From: CAZMGD01 sp964565705
GTDB lineage: Bacteria > Actinomycetota > Acidimicrobiia > Acidimicrobiales > Ilumatobacteraceae
Direction: 5' to 3'
DNA: 13,765 nt
Assembly (NCBI GenBank): GCA_964565705.1
Contig: CAZMGD010000106.1
Span: 1 to 13,765, forward strand
Made by a program: the position numbers and the translations under genes
Notes under the pieces: generated by a model
What the model saw: the letters and a program-made list of their open reading frames with translations, nothing else
Database searches by the model: none
What the model was told of the DNA's origin: nothing
In this document: positions 12,444 to 13,765 of the stretch, piece after piece
How positions within the stretch are numbered: position 1 is the first letter of the stretch
Layout of the letters: each line of letters opens with the position of its first letter

Positions 12444-13765
12444 GCGTGGTCCGCGCCTCGCTGGCGGCCTCGCTGCCGGGTTACGACCTGGGCGGCGAGC
12501 TGGGCCGCGGCGGCTGGGGCGTGGTGCGCGACGGCCGCCATCGCACGTCGGGCGCAGCGGTGGCGATCAAGGAGCTGCCCCCGGCGTACGCTGCCGATCG
12601 ATCGGTGCGCGACCGCTTCGAGCGCGAGGCCGAGCGACTGGTCGGCCTGCGTCACCCACACGTCGTCGCGGTGGTCGACTTCGTCGCCAACGGCGGCGTG
12701 TGCGCGCTGGTGATGGAGCAGGCGCGAGGCGGCTCGGTGTGGGGTGAGTTCGTCGTCGACGGGATGACTGCCCGCCGGGCGTGCGCGGTGCTGCTCGACG
12801 CAGCGAGCGCCGTGCACGCCGCCCATCAGCACGGTGTGCTGCATCGCGACCTCAAGCCGGAGAACCTGCTGTACGGACCCGACGGGCAGGTGCAGGTCGT
12901 CGACTTCGGACTGGCCCGCATCGTCGGCGGACCCGACACCGTCGCCACGACGCAGGGGAAGATCCTCGCGACGCCCGCGTACCTGGCCCCCGAGCAGGTG
13001 CTCGGCCAGGGGGTCGGCCCGGCGACCGACGTGTACGCGCTCGGGGTCATCCTCTACGAGCTGCTGTGTGGTGAGCTGCCGCACGTCGAGGACGGCACGC
13101 CGCTCACCACGGCGAGACGGCACGTGGACACCCCGCCGGTACCGCTCGGCGACCGCGCGCCCGACCTGCCGGAGGAGATCCAGGCGGTGGTGATGCGCGC
13201 GATCAGCCGTCACCAGGACGACCGGCCGCAGACCGCCGACGAGCTCCGCGGCGCGCTGTCGGCGGCGGCAGCGGCGGCCTGGGGGGACGGCTGGCGGTAC
13301 GCGGGCGGATCCGAGGGTGCGGTCGTGCGGCCCAACGTGATCGGCCATCCCGTCGGCGGCACGGCAGCCTCGATCCCACCCGAGGAACAGGTGCCGCTGC
13401 GGACCTTCACCGTGCTGCCGCCGTCACCGAAGCGCTTCCTCACCGTCGCCGCGGTCGCAGCCGCGGCGACCGTGCTGCTCGCCCTGTTCGGACTGGGCTC
13501 GCCGGCGAGGGAGGGAGGCATCACCCTCGTCGGCGTCGAGCCCCGGTCGATCGACTTCGGCGAGCCGCTGACCATCGAGGTGGAGGCGCCGCCCGGACGG
13601 CTCGCGGCCGTGGTGTCGATCGGCGGCCTCGACGTCGCTCGCGTCGTGCAGGACTCCGTGGATGCCGGCACCGGTCGACGCCGGGCCACGTTCGATCTGT
13701 CGCACGTCCGGTACCTGGTCGCCGGCCGCTCGACCCTGATGGTGGCGACCACCGACGGCGAGCTG
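12440..13765 (+). CDS. PknB-like receptor Ser/Thr protein kinase (3' truncated by window)
   Basis: At least 442 residues, open to the right edge. The cytosolic kinase domain covers about residues 14-280. It has the Gly-rich loop GRGGWGVV (22-29), Lys44 in VAIKE, the catalytic loop HRDLKPENLL (135-144), DFG (155-157), a Thr-rich activation loop (TVATTQGKILATPAY) and APE (184-186). TDVYALGVILYELLCGELP (196-214) and Arg262 in DRP close the C-lobe. A juxtamembrane segment leads to one membrane helix at about 334-353 (LTVAAVAAAATVLLALFGLG). After it starts a beta-rich outside domain (GVEPRSIDFGEPLTIEVEAPPG), whose fold I do not recognise and which is cut by the window. It is not a visible PASTA repeat. 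All catalytic residues are present, so it should be active. GTG 12440 is the first in-frame start after a TAG at 12395; GTG 12446 is an alternative. Confidence 0.9.
   Translation, partial: MSVVRASLAASLPGYDLGGELGRGGWGVVRDGRHRTSGAAVAIKELPPAYAADRSVRDRFEREAERLVGLRHPHVVAVVDFVANGGVCALVMEQARGGSVWGEFVVDGMTARRACAVLLDAASAVHAAHQHGVLHRDLKPENLLYGPDGQVQVVDFGLARIVGGPDTVATTQGKILATPAYLAPEQVLGQGVGPATDVYALGVILYELLCGELPHVEDGTPLTTARRHVDTPPVPLGDRAPDLPEEIQAVVMRAISRHQDDRPQTADELRGALSAAAAAAWGDGWRYAGGSEGAVVRPNVIGHPVGGTAASIPPEEQVPLRTFTVLPPSPKRFLTVAAVAAAATVLLALFGLGSPAREGGITLVGVEPRSIDFGEPLTIEVEAPPGRLAAVVSIGGLDVARVVQDSVDAGTGRRRATFDLSHVRYLVAGRSTLMVATTDGEL

Noticed and set aside
1..13765. tRNA, rRNA, CRISPR arrays, transposons, phage genes, defence islands
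   Set aside because: No cloverleaf-like segment, direct-repeat array, transposase, integrase, or toxin/nuclease cluster was seen on reading the window.

Overview
This is a very GC-rich window with dense, short-spaced genes on both strands, strong G/C preference at third codon positions and many GTG starts. Gene content points to a high-GC Gram-positive (Actinomycetota): an IcmF-type B12 mutase, a SARP/BTAD regulator, PPK2, a PknB-like receptor kinase, an ECF-type sigma factor with a zinc-finger tail, and a small two-helix membrane protein family common in actinobacteria. A class-level placement (for example Acidimicrobiia) is only a guess. The region reads as an ordinary chromosomal mosaic of small independent units. 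I see no phage, transposon, CRISPR, tRNA or rRNA. I also see no clear multi-gene defence or biosynthetic system.

Layout, left to right. The 3' end of icmF (3-704, +) is followed by a 14-helix DHA2-type drug exporter (837-2360, +) and a SARP-like regulator (2382-3449, +). Converging on these are a single-domain PPK2 polyphosphate kinase (3487-4260, -), a two-helix membrane protein (4302-4793, -) and a DEAD-box RNA helicase with a DbpA-type RNA-binding tail (4872-6590, -). A 224-bp divergent region with a nested inverted repeat separates the helicase from two putative oxygenases on the + strand: a 2,4'-dihydroxyacetophenone-dioxygenase-like cupin (6815-7273) and an MpaB/DUF2236 protein (7319-8200). 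A MarR regulator (8216-8728, -) is divergent from a lipoprotein (8801-9319, +).

An SmtB-type ArsR metal sensor (10942-11304, -) lies upstream of an MFS exporter (9326-10867, -), which looks like a metal-responsive efflux unit. A palindrome sits over the sensor's predicted promoter. A 77-residue orphan (11385-11618, +) diverges from the sensor. It overlaps by 13 bp the end of an ECF-like sigma factor (11606-12331, -), which is itself divergent from a receptor Ser/Thr kinase (12440 to beyond the end, +).

Two sequence-level patterns stand out. First, TAnnnT hexamers occur 6-9 nt upstream of seven start codons that lack a Shine-Dalgarno sequence, suggesting frequent leaderless transcripts. In contrast, four genes with such a hexamer further upstream all carry a good Shine-Dalgarno sequence. 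Second, the 96-bp region 6626-6721 carries four GAAAGAA-core sites arranged with mirror symmetry.
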